Notes: generated by a model from the sequence alone, not told the origin. DNA of 64,000 bases from Hyphomicrobium sp. (GCA_022844105.1 JALHMJ010000008.1:85151-149150); one strand, 5' to 3'. Shown: positions 9,050 to 18,182, numbered from the stretch's first letter. Translations and numbers: made by a program.

Positions 9050-10102
9050 ATGGTGACAACTCCGCTCTCGACGCTCACATCGGCTGGCAGTTCGCTCGCA
9101 TCTCACATTCGTCGAACGCAAGGGGAAGCCGTGAAGATCCAGGCGGAGGTGGCCAGCCGTCGTCTGTATGACGTTGGCGTGTCGCTTGGATACGGCACAG
9201 AATCGCTCGTGAGTTTCCGGCAAGAGATTGAGACCATTGAGCGGACAGTAGACGTCAACCATCAGCTCGCATCAAGGCTCGACGCATCTCAGGCTGCGCT
9301 CGACAACATGATGTCCAATGCCAACGGCTTTTTCTCGGCTTTGATGTCCGCACGGGGGGATCCGCGCGCTGCGGGGATACTAGCCGACCAAGCCAAGGTT
9401 GCCCTGAACGCATTTGTCAATGCAGCCAACACCAACTTCGGCGGAGTATTTCTTTTCTCGGGCATCCAGACTGAGGACGCGCCCTTTGAAGATTACTTCG
9501 CCGCTCCCCCTCCCTCGTCGCGTGCCGCTATGTCTGGCGCATTCTCGGCTGAGTTCGGAGTTTCGAGCACAGACCCCGCAGTGGAAAACATCTCCGTAAG
9601 TTCCATGCAGGCGTTCATGGATAATACTTTTGCGACGCTGTTTGCGGACCCGAATTGGGCCACCAACTGGTCGGCTGCAAGCTCGGAGGGGACAACGAGC
9701 TTGATTTCTGAAAACCGCACTTTGACGAGCTCGGTTTCCGCCAACAGTGAGGCCTTCCGCTCAATGATGTCGGCGTTTGTTCTTGTCGCCGATGCGGGAC
9801 TGAGCGGGTTGAACGACGCGACGTTCGAGGCGGTGGTTGATCATGCTGCCAAGTCACTGGGTAAAGGAGTTGCGTTAATGAGCGAGCTCCAGGGCAAACT
9901 GGGCACAGTACAGCAACAGGTTCAGACGGCCACTGAGACAATGTCGGTTCGGTCAAACATCTTGAACGAGTTCGTGGGCCGTGCAGAAGGCGTCGATATT
10001 TCAGAGCTATCCGTGCGGCTGAATTCCCTGCTCAACCAGCTTGAGGCTACTTATGCAGTTACGGGCCGACTCGGGAGACTCAGTTTGCTGGATGCGCTTT
10101 GA
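9050..10102 (+). CDS. flgL: Flagellar hook-associated protein 3 FlgL
   Basis: FlgL is the second junction protein, related to flagellin. The 350-residue protein has a flagellin-like helical N-terminus with the segment YDVGVSLGYGTESLVSFRQE, a short central domain with NFGGVFLFSG (the conserved FlgL 'G-x-Y-x-F-S-G' region), and a C-terminal helix ending LNQLEATYAVTGRLGRLSLL. Only two bases separate it from flgK. No flagellin gene is present in this window. Confidence 0.93.
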   Translation: MVTTPLSTLTSAGSSLASHIRRTQGEAVKIQAEVASRRLYDVGVSLGYGTESLVSFRQEIETIERTVDVNHQLASRLDASQAALDNMMSNANGFFSALMSARGDPRAAGILADQAKVALNAFVNAANTNFGGVFLFSGIQTEDAPFEDYFAAPPPSSRAAMSGAFSAEFGVSSTDPAVENISVSSMQAFMDNTFATLFADPNWATNWSAASSEGTTSLISENRTLTSSVSANSEAFRSMMSAFVLVADAGLSGLNDATFEAVVDHAAKSLGKGVALMSELQGKLGTVQQQVQTATETMSVRSNILNEFVGRAEGVDISELSVRLNSLLNQLEATYAVTGRLGRLSLLDAL

Positions 10103-10147
10103 ACAGCGCCTGGCTCCACGTGCTAGCGGATTTACGGAGGCTCGATA

Positions 10148-10498
10148 ATGTACAAGTTCGCCTATTCCGAGGCTGTGGCTGAGAGCTCGCAAGAGAACCG
10201 AGAGTCCGAGCGCGCTGTACTTCTGGAATCTGTCGCGTTGATGGAGGCTGCTGAAAAGGCGGGAGCGAAGTCGCGCGAAGCGGTCGAGGCAACGTACTTC
10301 GTGACAAAGCTCTGGTGCCACCTCATCGAGGATCTTGGCAGTCCCGAGAACGCACTTAAGCAAGAACTGCGCGCAAAGCTGATATCGATCGGCTTTTTTC
10401 TCATCAAAGCATCCGACGAAATTCGCTCCGGTGAGCGCCGCAGCTTTCTAGGGATGATCCAAATAACGAACAGCATTGCAGATGGATTGAAGCGATGA
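10148..10498 (+). CDS. flaF: Flagellar biosynthesis regulator FlaF
   Basis: FlaF is a small all-helical alphaproteobacterial protein that helps flagellin synthesis and secretion, acting with FlbT. The 116-residue product has the family pattern YSEAVAESSQENRESERAVL at the N-terminus and FLIKASDEIRSGERRSFLGM near the C-terminus. An ACGGAGG ribosome-binding site precedes ATG 10148. The stop overlaps flbT by ATGA, the conserved flaF-flbT pair. Confidence 0.92.
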   Translation: MYKFAYSEAVAESSQENRESERAVLLESVALMEAAEKAGAKSREAVEATYFVTKLWCHLIEDLGSPENALKQELRAKLISIGFFLIKASDEIRSGERRSFLGMIQITNSIADGLKR

Positions 10499-10950
10499 CA
10501 GTGCTCAAGATCTCCCTCAAGGCCGGCGAACGGATTTTTGTGAATGGAGCTGTTTTGAAGGCGGATCGAAAAGTCACGCTGGAATTTCTCAACACTGTTA
10601 CATTTCTGCTCAATCAGCACGTGCTGACTCCCGAGGATACCAAGACACCGCTACGACAACTCTACTTCATGATTCAAACGGCCATCATCGATCCAAAGAT
10701 TGCGGGTGCAGCGCTCGAAATGGCTGACCATTCGGTCAGGATGCTGCGGTCTACATTCGAGAACAAAGAAATTTTAGCCAATCTCGAAGTCGTGCAGGGC
10801 TATTTGCAGCGTGGGCGGAATTTTGATTGTCTGCGCATCATCCGCAAACTTTTTCCCATGGAAGATCTGATCATCGCCGGCCAGCCGCTGCCGTGTGCAG
10901 AGGAAGCGTCCGCAACTTCCCCGAAAGCTATGGTGGCTTCATGTCGATAG
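10495..10950 (+). CDS. flbT: Flagellin mRNA regulator FlbT
   Basis: FlbT binds flagellin mRNA leaders and controls their stability or translation in alphaproteobacteria. The sequence shows the family core LKISLKAGERIFVNGAVLKA, then LYFMIQTAIIDP and RNFDCLRIIRKLFPMED. At 151 residues it is of normal length. It overlaps flaF by 4 bases and flgD by 10 bases, so the three are translationally linked. Confidence 0.93.
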   Translation: MTVLKISLKAGERIFVNGAVLKADRKVTLEFLNTVTFLLNQHVLTPEDTKTPLRQLYFMIQTAIIDPKIAGAALEMADHSVRMLRSTFENKEILANLEVVQGYLQRGRNFDCLRIIRKLFPMEDLIIAGQPLPCAEEASATSPKAMVASCR

Positions 10951-11351
10951 GCGCAGTTTCAGGAACGGCAGGCGTCAATTCGACGGCGCAAGATGCCAAG
11001 GATAGCACTGGGCTTAATCTCGGTTACGACGCCTTCGTCAAGCTGCTTTTGGCGCAGCTGAAGAACCAGGATCCCACCAAGCCGTTGGATGCGACAGAGT
11101 ATGTATCGCAGCTCGCGACATTGTCACAGCTCGAGCAGACGATAAAGCAGAGCGACAAGCTCGACGAACTGCTGACGCGCACTTCTTATTCTCAGGCAGC
11201 TTCGATTGTTGGCATGCGGCTCACGGATCGGTCGCAGGACGTTTCCGGGGTGGTGTCGTCGGTGCAAATCCTGTCGGACGGGATCTGGGCTACTCTTGAG
11301 GATGCGACCGCGGTGCGGCTAGGAGAGGGCGTCGTCCTCAGCAAGCAATGA
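10941..11351 (+). CDS. flgD: Flagellar hook-capping (scaffold) protein FlgD
   Basis: FlgD caps the growing hook. The 136-residue product has the conserved N-terminal core DAFVKLLLAQLKNQDPTKPL followed by DATEYVSQLATLSQLEQ. Like other rhizobial FlgD proteins it is short and lacks the large C-terminal Ig-like part. ATG 10941 inside the end of flbT is chosen because the family motif starts about 30 residues later. The stop overlaps fliQ by ATGA. Confidence 0.92.
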   Translation: MSIGAVSGTAGVNSTAQDAKDSTGLNLGYDAFVKLLLAQLKNQDPTKPLDATEYVSQLATLSQLEQTIKQSDKLDELLTRTSYSQAASIVGMRLTDRSQDVSGVVSSVQILSDGIWATLEDATAVRLGEGVVLSKQ

Positions 11352-11617
11352 ATGCTGTCGATGCCAACGAGCTGGTCCAGCTCGCAATCTGGACGACTCT
11401 ATTGATAAGTGCGCCGGTGGTCGCGGCCGTGATGACCGTTGGCCTTGTGATTTCGGTTCTACAGGCCTTGACGCAAATTCAGGAAGTGACGCTCACATTT
11501 GTTCCCAAGATCATTTTAGCGCTTCTCATGCTTGTGGTGACGGCACCCTACATGGGAGGGCAATTGGGGATGTTTGCCGATCGCGTCTACGGCATGATTG
11601 GCGCTGTTGTCAGGTAA
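11348..11617 (+). CDS. fliQ: Flagellar export protein FliQ
   Basis: FliQ is a two-helix inner-membrane component of the flagellar type III export gate. The 89-residue product shows the family signature (ISAPVVAAVMTVGLVISVLQ, then ALTQIQEVTLTFVPKI) and a second hydrophobic segment (IILALLMLVVTAPYMGGQ). It overlaps flgD by 4 bases and is followed by flhA and fliR, the other export-gate genes present here. Confidence 0.95.
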   Translation: MNAVDANELVQLAIWTTLLISAPVVAAVMTVGLVISVLQALTQIQEVTLTFVPKIILALLMLVVTAPYMGGQLGMFADRVYGMIGAVVR

Positions 11618-11664
11618 ATGTCCGCACAATTCGCGAATAATACCGCAATTTCGGAGTGGGTTCT

Positions 11665-13752
11665 ATGACGGGGCTGGTTCGGCTCGATGAGCAGCGCAGC
11701 GTTACCGCATTTGGTAATGACACCCTCTTCGCGCTCGGTATCGTCGTCATCCTCACCATTCTCTTCCTGCCACTTCCGCCGTTTCTGATCGATGTCGGCC
11801 TGGCATTTTCCATTTCGCTATCGGTCGTCGTATTGATGGTGGCGCTCTGGATTTCCCGGCCGTTGGATTTCACGGCATTTCCGATAATCCTTCTCATCGC
11901 GACAATGTTGCGGCTGGCGCTCAACATCGCAACCACACGCCTCATTCTTTCGAAGGGTTATGAGGGGCCGGACGCCGCCGGCCATGTGATCGAGGGATTT
12001 GCGAACTTTGTCATGGGCGGCGACTTCGTCATCGGAGTCATTATATTTCTGATCCTCGTCACGGTGAATTTCATCGTCATTACCAAAGGTGCTACGCGCA
12101 TTGCCGAAGTCGGAGCCCGCTTCTCCCTGGATGCAATGCCCGGAAAACAGATGGCGATCGATGCAGACCTTTCTGCAGGCCTGATTACGGAAGAGGACGC
12201 GCGGCGCCGCCGCCGCGACGTGGAAGACGAAAGCGCCTTTTATGGAGCTATGGACGGGGCCTCAAAGTTTGTTCGCGGCGATGCGATCGCGGGACTTATC
12301 ATTACCGCGATCAACATCGTTGGAGGCGTGCTGATCGGCGTGATGCGTCACGAGCTGACGGTCTCTCAATCGCTTGACATCTTCATGCGGCTTTCAATCG
12401 GTGACGGCCTCGTCACTCAGATTCCGGCCCTGGTCATCTCCTTGGCGGCAGGCCTCATCGTTTCAAAAGGCGGTTCGCGTGAATCAGCTGAGAAAGCCGT
12501 TTTCGGCCAGATCGGCGCGCAACCGCGCGCACTTCTAATCGCTGGAGTCGTCGTTGCGGCGCTGGCATTGGCCCCTGGTCTGCCTATCGCCCCATTTTTA
12601 CTGCTGAGCCTTGCTTTGATTTCTTATGGAGTGATTGTTCCAGGCAGGAGGGACGCTGCCGAGAAACTCGCTCGAGAAGACGAAGCCAGAAAGTCCGCAA
12701 ATGCCGCGAGTGAAGGATTGGCGACCAGGGAAACTCTGCGTCCGGCTGAAATCGAGCTCGTGTTGGGTCGACAGACCGCGGGCCTTTTCATGCAGAACAG
12801 CAATGAGATCGCGGTGCGCGTATCACGAATTCGTCGCAAATTTGCGACGGAATACGGCTTTGTTATCCCAGAAGTGAAGATTTCAGATGATGTCGCGATT
12901 GCACCCAAGTCGTACCATATCAAAATTCACGGAACGATAGTCACAACCGGGGAACTGAGGCCAGGAGAGGTTCTCGTCGTTTACGGTTCTGGAAACAGAC
13001 CAAACTTTCCAGGCGATCTTGTCAGTGAACCAGCCTTCGGCATGCCGGCAATGTGGGTGCCGGAAATGTATTCCGTGGGATTGCGCCAAGCCGGATTTGC
13101 TCCGGTCGACAACGCCTCCGTACTTCTCACCCATTTGGCGGAGGTGGCGCGAGTTCATCTTGCGCAACTTTTCTCATTCAGGGATTTGCGTTTTCTCATC
13201 GAGCGGCTTGATCCGGATTACCGTAAACTGGTTGACGAGATCAGCCCCAGCCAGATTTCCAATTCAGGTCTGCAGACCGTACTCAGGGCTCTTCTCTCCG
13301 AGCGCGTATCGATCCGGAGCTTCCATCTCATCATTGAGGCCGTTGCTGAAATTGCTCCGTTTACCCGCAAGGCGGAGGCCATTGCCGAGCATGTTCGGTC
13401 GCGTATTGCGCAGCAAATCTGTGGTGACTTGGCAGATGGAAATCACATCAAAGTCGTGCGCCTGAGCAGCCGATGGGAGGTTGCGTTTCATCAGGCCTTG
13501 CGTCGCGATTCAAAGGGAGAGATTTTGGAATTTGATCTCGATCCCAGGATGGTGGAAAGCTTCAGCGCAGAGTGCAGCACCGTCGTACAATCCAACATAG
13601 ATGCCGGCCACCGCTTCGCTATCGTCTGCGGTGGGGAAATCAGGCCATTTGTGCGGTTGGTTGTTGAGCGCATGTTCCCGACGATGAGTGTTCTGTCTCA
13701 TACAGAAATTGGTCGGACAACAGCCGTTGCGACTTTGGGCACGATCGCATGA
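11665..13752 (+). CDS. flhA: Flagellar export gate protein FlhA
   Basis: FlhA is the largest export-gate component, with an eight-helix N-terminal membrane domain and a cytosolic domain that docks chaperone-substrate complexes. The 695-residue protein shows the FHIPEP-family signatures PLDFTAFPIILLIATMLRLA, then MPGKQMAIDADL and SAGLITEEDARRRR. ATG 11665 is preceded by a GGAGTGGG ribosome-binding stretch; an upstream GTG at 11656 is possible. The C-terminus overlaps fliR by ATGA. Confidence 0.96.
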   Translation: MTGLVRLDEQRSVTAFGNDTLFALGIVVILTILFLPLPPFLIDVGLAFSISLSVVVLMVALWISRPLDFTAFPIILLIATMLRLALNIATTRLILSKGYEGPDAAGHVIEGFANFVMGGDFVIGVIIFLILVTVNFIVITKGATRIAEVGARFSLDAMPGKQMAIDADLSAGLITEEDARRRRRDVEDESAFYGAMDGASKFVRGDAIAGLIITAINIVGGVLIGVMRHELTVSQSLDIFMRLSIGDGLVTQIPALVISLAAGLIVSKGGSRESAEKAVFGQIGAQPRALLIAGVVVAALALAPGLPIAPFLLLSLALISYGVIVPGRRDAAEKLAREDEARKSANAASEGLATRETLRPAEIELVLGRQTAGLFMQNSNEIAVRVSRIRRKFATEYGFVIPEVKISDDVAIAPKSYHIKIHGTIVTTGELRPGEVLVVYGSGNRPNFPGDLVSEPAFGMPAMWVPEMYSVGLRQAGFAPVDNASVLLTHLAEVARVHLAQLFSFRDLRFLIERLDPDYRKLVDEISPSQISNSGLQTVLRALLSERVSIRSFHLIIEAVAEIAPFTRKAEAIAEHVRSRIAQQICGDLADGNHIKVVRLSSRWEVAFHQALRRDSKGEILEFDLDPRMVESFSAECSTVVQSNIDAGHRFAIVCGGEIRPFVRLVVERMFPTMSVLSHTEIGRTTAVATLGTIA

Positions 13753-14504
13753 TCGATGTCGTGCAGGTCTGGATCACGGTCGGTTTGATTGTGATGGTGC
13801 GTGTGTCGGCGTTTTTTTCCATCTTGCCATTTTTTGCGGTCGCACGCGTTCCCGCGACAATCCGGGTCTATCTCGCCATCTCCGTTTCATTCGCGTTGAC
13901 ACCGCTTCTCTTCGATGCTGTGCAGTCAAGAATCTCGACGCTGGGTGAGGGAGAATTAATGGCGGTCGTTGCGAGCGAGGTCGCAATCGGCTTGTTCCTT
14001 GGCTTTCTCGTTCGAGTCTTCTTCCTTGCGGTGGCGTTCGTCGCCGAGTTTATCAGCCAGCAACTCGGATTCATAGGAATGTTTGTTCCAAGCATCGCTG
14101 AAGGCGAGCTGATGAACCCGCTGGCCGATCTCGTGGTCCTCTTCACGGTGGTGCTATTCTTGATCTCTGATCTCCACCTCGTGTTGATACGGGCGCTCGT
14201 GACGTCCTACGATGTGGTGCAAGTGGCGTCGGGTCTAGACTTGTCTGTCGCGATTGACGCGCTCTCCATTCGCATGTCCACGGTGTTCCTCTGGAGTCTG
14301 CAGTTGGCGGCGCCGTTTGTCCTCTACGTTACAGTCTGCAATTTTCTTCTAGGGCTCGCAAATCGGCTTGTCCCGCAAGTTCCCGTTCAATTTGTAATGG
14401 CGCCCGCTATTCTCATCGGAGGGCTCGCGCTGGCGTTATTCGTTTTGACCCTGGCGGCAGAGCGGCTGATCGAGAGGTTCACGATCGGTGCTTTTGGAAT
14501 CTAG
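13749..14504 (+). CDS. fliR: Flagellar export protein FliR
   Basis: FliR is a polytopic component of the export gate core. The 251-residue product has five or six hydrophobic segments and the family motif FISQQLGFIGMF; the late segment LANRLVPQVPVQFVMAPAIL is also typical. ATGA overlap with flhA couples translation. Six bases separate it from the next small gene. Confidence 0.94.
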   Translation: MIDVVQVWITVGLIVMVRVSAFFSILPFFAVARVPATIRVYLAISVSFALTPLLFDAVQSRISTLGEGELMAVVASEVAIGLFLGFLVRVFFLAVAFVAEFISQQLGFIGMFVPSIAEGELMNPLADLVVLFTVVLFLISDLHLVLIRALVTSYDVVQVASGLDLSVAIDALSIRMSTVFLWSLQLAAPFVLYVTVCNFLLGLANRLVPQVPVQFVMAPAILIGGLALALFVLTLAAERLIERFTIGAFGI

Positions 14505-14510
14505 GAACCG

Positions 14511-14888
14511 ATGGATCGTAAAAACATCAAAAGCGCGGTACGCATTCTCACTCTGCGCAAGTTGAAGGCACAGGCGGAAGCGACCCGCTTGCAGAGTGGC
14601 GTGACGGCGGGCTCGACCTTGCGGGAACGGCTTCTTCAGGCGCCCCCCCAGCAGCCCTATGCCGACTTGACGACTGCTTACATCCAGCGGACGGTCGGAA
14701 TTCTCGATAAAGGGCTCGCCGTCTTGCGACAACAGCAGAGCACAGTTCTCGCGACAATCAATCAAGCGGACCGCGCTATCGCGATCGTGGAGGACAAGCT
14801 TACGCAGTCCAACGACGCGTTGGAACGGTCGAACTTGGAGGCCCTGGTATGGTCGTCGTTCGACAACTCGGGCGGTAGCACACGATAA
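14511..14888 (+). CDS. Coiled-coil protein, FliJ-like candidate
   Basis: A 125-residue, basic, almost entirely helical protein with heptad-like repeats (VRILTLRKLKAQAEATRLQS, ILDKGLAVLRQQQSTVLATI). Size, charge and helix content resemble FliJ, the coiled-coil stalk of the export ATPase, but conserved residues are too few to be sure. The position six bases after fliR supports a flagellar role. It may instead be a lineage-specific export chaperone. Confidence 0.55.
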   Translation: MDRKNIKSAVRILTLRKLKAQAEATRLQSGVTAGSTLRERLLQAPPQQPYADLTTAYIQRTVGILDKGLAVLRQQQSTVLATINQADRAIAIVEDKLTQSNDALERSNLEALVWSSFDNSGGSTR

Positions 14889-14947
14889 GGTTGATGCAAG
14901 TTGCCCTCGTTAGGCTTCAGGGAAGTCATACCGAAGTGAGATAGGGC

Positions 14948-15307
14948 ATGCAGATACCGATTGTGAATTCGACGACGTTCATGGGCACCGAACACACTAA
15001 GAGCGATAAGGCAAAAGATTCTGCTGCGGCGGACTGGTCGACCGCACTGGAGCGTGTTGTCGAATTTCAAGCCGATCAGAGTTCGGTTCTCCAAGCCGCC
15101 GCGCCGCCCGATCCGACGTCGGTAAAATTGTCAGAACTGCTTGTCGCGCATGCTCTACGCGAGATCATGCCGAGCGGCGGGACGAAAGAAGGCGGACTTG
15201 CGCACGACACTTGGCGAGGAATGCTTGCCGATGCGATTGCAAAAGAGGTGGCGCCTCATATCCGCGCAATGCCTTTGCGCGATAGCACGACGGAGGCTGC
15301 GCGATGA
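14948..15307 (+). CDS. FlgJ-type rod-binding protein
   Basis: A 119-residue protein whose second half matches the FlgJ N-terminal rod-scaffold domain: LSELLVAHALREIMPSGG, then the hallmark GLAHDTWRGMLADAIAKEVA. It lacks the C-terminal muramidase domain, as usual in alphaproteobacteria, where a separate lytic enzyme is needed to pass the peptidoglycan. The GH24 lysozyme gene at 18388 could provide that function. Its stop overlaps the following gene by ATGA. Confidence 0.78.
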   Translation: MQIPIVNSTTFMGTEHTKSDKAKDSAAADWSTALERVVEFQADQSSVLQAAAPPDPTSVKLSELLVAHALREIMPSGGTKEGGLAHDTWRGMLADAIAKEVAPHIRAMPLRDSTTEAAR

Positions 15308-15759
15308 CGGCGCGACAAGTGAGGCAAGGTATCGTGCGGCCTCGTTCGCATAGCGCCGAGTCGAGTGTCATTTCTGGATATGGGCCAAATTCCATCGCCG
15401 AAGCACGCGAGAAAGATCGTGCGATCGTGGTGATCGACGTCATACTCAAAATCGTCGAGGAGGAAAACGCCGCCATTCGCGCGACAGGCGTCAAAGAAGT
15501 GGAAAAATTTGCCGAACGGAAAGGCCAGGCGCTCATGAACTTGAGCAGCTTGATGGCTACGGAGTCAGCCAGAGTCTTGCATCCGTCCGTTTTGGAAAAG
15601 TTGCACGTGCTGCGCGCAGCAATCCAATCCAATCTGTCGCTCCTTAAAATTCACATCGACGCCGTGACTGAAGTTTCTCAAATTATTGTTCGGTGTGTCC
15701 AGAGTTCGCATTCGGATGGCACATACTCTCGGCCCCTGGCCCCTTATGGGCAGGTCTAA
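15304..15759 (+). CDS. FlgN-like export chaperone
   Basis: FlgN-type chaperones guard FlgK and FlgL before export. The 151-residue product has a disordered first 30 residues and then a helical hairpin with the FlgN-like pattern VILKIVEEENAAIRATGVKE followed by VEKFAERKGQALMNLSSLM. Overlaps with both neighbours (ATGA upstream, TAATG downstream) place it in the flagellar operon. Sequence conservation in this family is low, so the name is inferred from pattern and context. Confidence 0.7.
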   Translation: MTARQVRQGIVRPRSHSAESSVISGYGPNSIAEAREKDRAIVVIDVILKIVEEENAAIRATGVKEVEKFAERKGQALMNLSSLMATESARVLHPSVLEKLHVLRAAIQSNLSLLKIHIDAVTEVSQIIVRCVQSSHSDGTYSRPLAPYGQV

Positions 15760-16217
15760 TGGTGAAGCTTATCATCGTCGGAGTTTGGGGCGCGCTCATA
15801 TCGGTGATCACCTTCGTCGCCCTGTCTCAGTCCCAGATTTTCGCGGATGGTTCGGGCCTTGAGGCAACGGCTCCAAAAATCGAGTCGATATCGACGGGCA
15901 TCATGCGCGTGCCAATCATGGCGGACCAAATGCCGAGTGGATATGTGTTGCTCGATCTCGATGTCGAATATGATCGACAGCCGCTCGCGGACATGGCCGG
16001 CAAGTTTCAGAGCATCGCAATTGATGAAGCATTTCGCGCCGTCTACGAAAACATGTCGATCGATTACAAAAATGCCAAGAAGACCGATCTTTCCGGTCTC
16101 CTGAAAATCATCGGAGAGCGGCTGAACAAGCGTTTGAGTTCAGGTGCGGTAAAGGAACTTCGAATTAAGGAGTTCATGTTTGTGCCGCCGCGCAATGCTC
16201 CCAAGCGGCAGCTCTAA
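15759..16217 (+). CDS. FliL-like membrane-anchored protein
   Basis: The start is set at 15759 (MVKLIIVGVWGALISVITF), which begins with a single transmembrane helix. The remaining periplasmic part has the FliL C-terminal pattern: VLLDLDVEYD, then DLSGLLKIIGERLNKRLSSG and VKELRIKEFMFVP. FliL proteins sit beside the stator and support torque. It is shorter and more divergent than classical FliL and is probably a paralogue, since rhizobial fliL lies with flgH and fliP. It overlaps the previous gene by one base and is the last gene of the flagellar run. Confidence 0.65.
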   Translation: MVKLIIVGVWGALISVITFVALSQSQIFADGSGLEATAPKIESISTGIMRVPIMADQMPSGYVLLDLDVEYDRQPLADMAGKFQSIAIDEAFRAVYENMSIDYKNAKKTDLSGLLKIIGERLNKRLSSGAVKELRIKEFMFVPPRNAPKRQL

Positions 16218-16403
16218 CCGCAATCGGACTTTTCTCGTGCAGGCGAATTCGACGGTACCGATTGTTCGGCGTGACCGCACCAAGTGCGAGTGCGAGTTGA
16301 AAATCTAGGATGAGACGCCGCAATGCATCACGCCAAGACATCGGTGGATATCTCGTCAGCGAAGTTGCGAGGCGTGGCGCACCATGATCAAGTGCCGCAT
16401 GAT

Positions 16404-16419
16404 CATCATCCAGATGATG
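16404..16419. repeat. Inverted repeat upstream of GntR-type gene
   Basis: CATCATC-CA-GATGATG forms a perfect 7-base inverted repeat about 50 bases before the GTG start of the GntR-type regulator. GntR regulators commonly bind short palindromes in their own leader. An autoregulatory operator is plausible but untested. The rest of 16218-16466 shows no gene. Confidence 0.4.
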
Positions 16420-16466
16420 TATACTTATCATTCTGGTTATAGGATGTTGGGTGAAGGGCACTTGCC

Positions 16467-17207
16467 GTGCGATATGCAACGAAAGTTGAAAAAGAGCAAC
16501 TGCTGACGCCTCAGCCGCTCTACGGGCGAGTTCGTCAATTGCTGGTGGAGCAGATCCAGAAAGGCGATTGGATGGTCGGGGATTCGCTCCCCAATGAGGG
16601 CGATCTCGCGAAGAAATTTGGTGTCAGTGTGGGCACCGTCAGAAAGGCCATCGAGGGGCTTGAAAGTAACGGTCTCATCAAGCGCATCCAGGGGCGCGGA
16701 ACGTACGTCACCGGGATTGGGTCGCACGTTTTGCGCCAGAAGTTCGTTCGACTTCGCGGTGAGGACGGCAAAGACATTCGTCTGGCATACGATCTGCTTT
16801 CGATCAGTCGCGTGCCGCCGCCAACGGAATTATCCGACATCGATGAATGGAGATCGGAAACCGAATTCGTGAAAGTCGTACAGCTTGTCCGTTTTGGGCA
16901 GGCTGGCACAGGTTACGAAATTTCTCACCTTCCCACTACGAGGCTTCCGAATTTCCAAAAGCACATGACGTTTGGCCAAGATCTTTATCCGTTGCTTGGC
17001 GACTACGGTCTTATTGTTACGCACGCGCGTGAGCAAATATGTCTTACAAATTCAACTCAAGACATTGCCGACGTTCTGGGTGCGCAGCCCGGAGAGCCGA
17101 TTTTACAAATATCCCGCGTTGGCTATTGCATAGATAAGTCGCCAATCGAGCATCGTATCTCTCAGTATCGTGCCCGTGGTGTCATCTACGATATTGAAAT
17201 TGGATAA
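16467..17207 (+). CDS. GntR/HutC-family transcriptional regulator
   Basis: A 246-residue regulator starting at GTG 16467. The N-terminal winged helix has the GntR signature LPNEGDLAKKFGVSVGTVRK, then LIKRIQGRGTYVTG. The C-terminal part fits a UTRA ligand domain (RIGY-like segment near ILQISRVGYCIDKSPIEHRI), placing it in the HutC subfamily. The ligand is unknown: neighbours are an uncharacterised ORF and a lysozyme gene, not a recognisable catabolic operon. Confidence 0.88.
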   Translation: MRYATKVEKEQLLTPQPLYGRVRQLLVEQIQKGDWMVGDSLPNEGDLAKKFGVSVGTVRKAIEGLESNGLIKRIQGRGTYVTGIGSHVLRQKFVRLRGEDGKDIRLAYDLLSISRVPPPTELSDIDEWRSETEFVKVVQLVRFGQAGTGYEISHLPTTRLPNFQKHMTFGQDLYPLLGDYGLIVTHAREQICLTNSTQDIADVLGAQPGEPILQISRVGYCIDKSPIEHRISQYRARGVIYDIEIG

Positions 17208-17229
17208 TGATGGATATTGGAGAAACGGT

Positions 17230-17871
17230 ATGAGATCTGTGCGTTGTGCACCGTCCGCTCACCGCGCCACGCCTGAAGCGGAGTCTCAGCTGTCTTGGGA
17301 GCGACATGCAAAGGCGGCGTATGGCAGAATAGATATCACTGTTTTGCAGGATAAGAAGATCAAGACCCACCGCGGCTTGCCGGTATCGATCCTCGCAGGT
17401 TGTCGATGCGAAGAAGATGCCGCGAGAATTCTACGCACCTCCATTTTTTGCGAACTGCCAGCGACATCGGCTTGGTTCGTGATTTTTCCCCCGCTCGGAC
17501 CTGTAGGCTTCGGCATCGTCGTGATGCAGTCCCCTGACAACAATGGCGTATCCGTTGATTTTGGGGGGCTGGCACTGGATGGCGTAACGTTGGAGGGGGC
17601 CGTCAGGTGGGTCGCATGCGCTCTGACGGGAAAATATCATCTAAGGGTGGGGTATGTCGGAAATCTCGCCCGCACATGGCATCTTGAACCAACAGATGCG
17701 GGGTCCGGCACATCAGAGCTGGCGTCGGGTCTAGGGTTGCCTTTCGCATTCTTCCGCAAGCGCACCGAGATGCTCAGGCGGAATGATACTCTGCACCTTT
17801 CGAACAGTTCCTGCGTCGAACTGGAGCAGCTCCTCGTGCCGACATCTGTGCGCGTCGCAGCAAACATCTAA
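17230..17871 (+). CDS. Uncharacterised protein downstream of GntR regulator
   Basis: The start at 17230 follows a GGAGAAACGG ribosome-binding stretch, giving about 213 residues. The middle is rich in hydrophobic strands (WFVIFPPLGPVGFGIVVMQS) and Gly; no signal peptide, transmembrane helix or metal motif is evident. It follows the GntR-type gene by 22 bases on the same strand and may be co-transcribed. No family was recognised. Confidence 0.6.
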   Translation: MRSVRCAPSAHRATPEAESQLSWERHAKAAYGRIDITVLQDKKIKTHRGLPVSILAGCRCEEDAARILRTSIFCELPATSAWFVIFPPLGPVGFGIVVMQSPDNNGVSVDFGGLALDGVTLEGAVRWVACALTGKYHLRVGYVGNLARTWHLEPTDAGSGTSELASGLGLPFAFFRKRTEMLRRNDTLHLSNSSCVELEQLLVPTSVRVAANI

Positions 17872-17884
17872 GCCTGAGTGCCAC

Positions 17885-18118
17885 TCAATCCTTTGTCGGC
17901 GTTGAAGGCTTGGCAGCGCAGGTCTCCGCTTCAGCCAAATCTTGCCAGTCGCAATCTAAAAACATCGAAAGCCCATTCTTGCGGTAGGCCCGATCGAATT
18001 CACGTTCGCGACGAGCTCGTGAGCGGCGCATGTGCGTTTCGCTCACCCACGTCCGTGCGTGCGTGGCGCCGCGAATGGACGTCGCGACAATGCCGAAAAG
18101 CGACAACTTTAATGTCAT
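17885..18118 (-). CDS. Possible small protein
   Basis: A minus-strand ORF of 77 residues starting at MTLKLSLFGIVATSI, with a short hydrophobic N-terminus followed by a strongly charged segment (RRSRARREREFDRAYRKNG). It could be a small membrane-tethered protein. There is no clear homology and no strong ribosome-binding site, so it may be a chance frame in an otherwise empty 516-base gap. Confidence 0.3.
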   Translation of the reverse strand: MTLKLSLFGIVATSIRGATHARTWVSETHMRRSRARREREFDRAYRKNGLSMFLDCDWQDLAEAETCAAKPSTPTKD

Positions 18119-18182
18119 GAGACACCACAGATCTGGCCATCCAAACATGGCCGTTTGGCTGACATGCCGGCTTCAGCCCGGC

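Noticed and set aside
16218..17871. Possible prophage module, because a regulator, unknown ORF and a phage-type lysozyme lie in sequence
   Set aside because: No integrase, capsid, terminase or holin genes accompany them, and the regulator is a HutC-type GntR protein, not a phage repressor.
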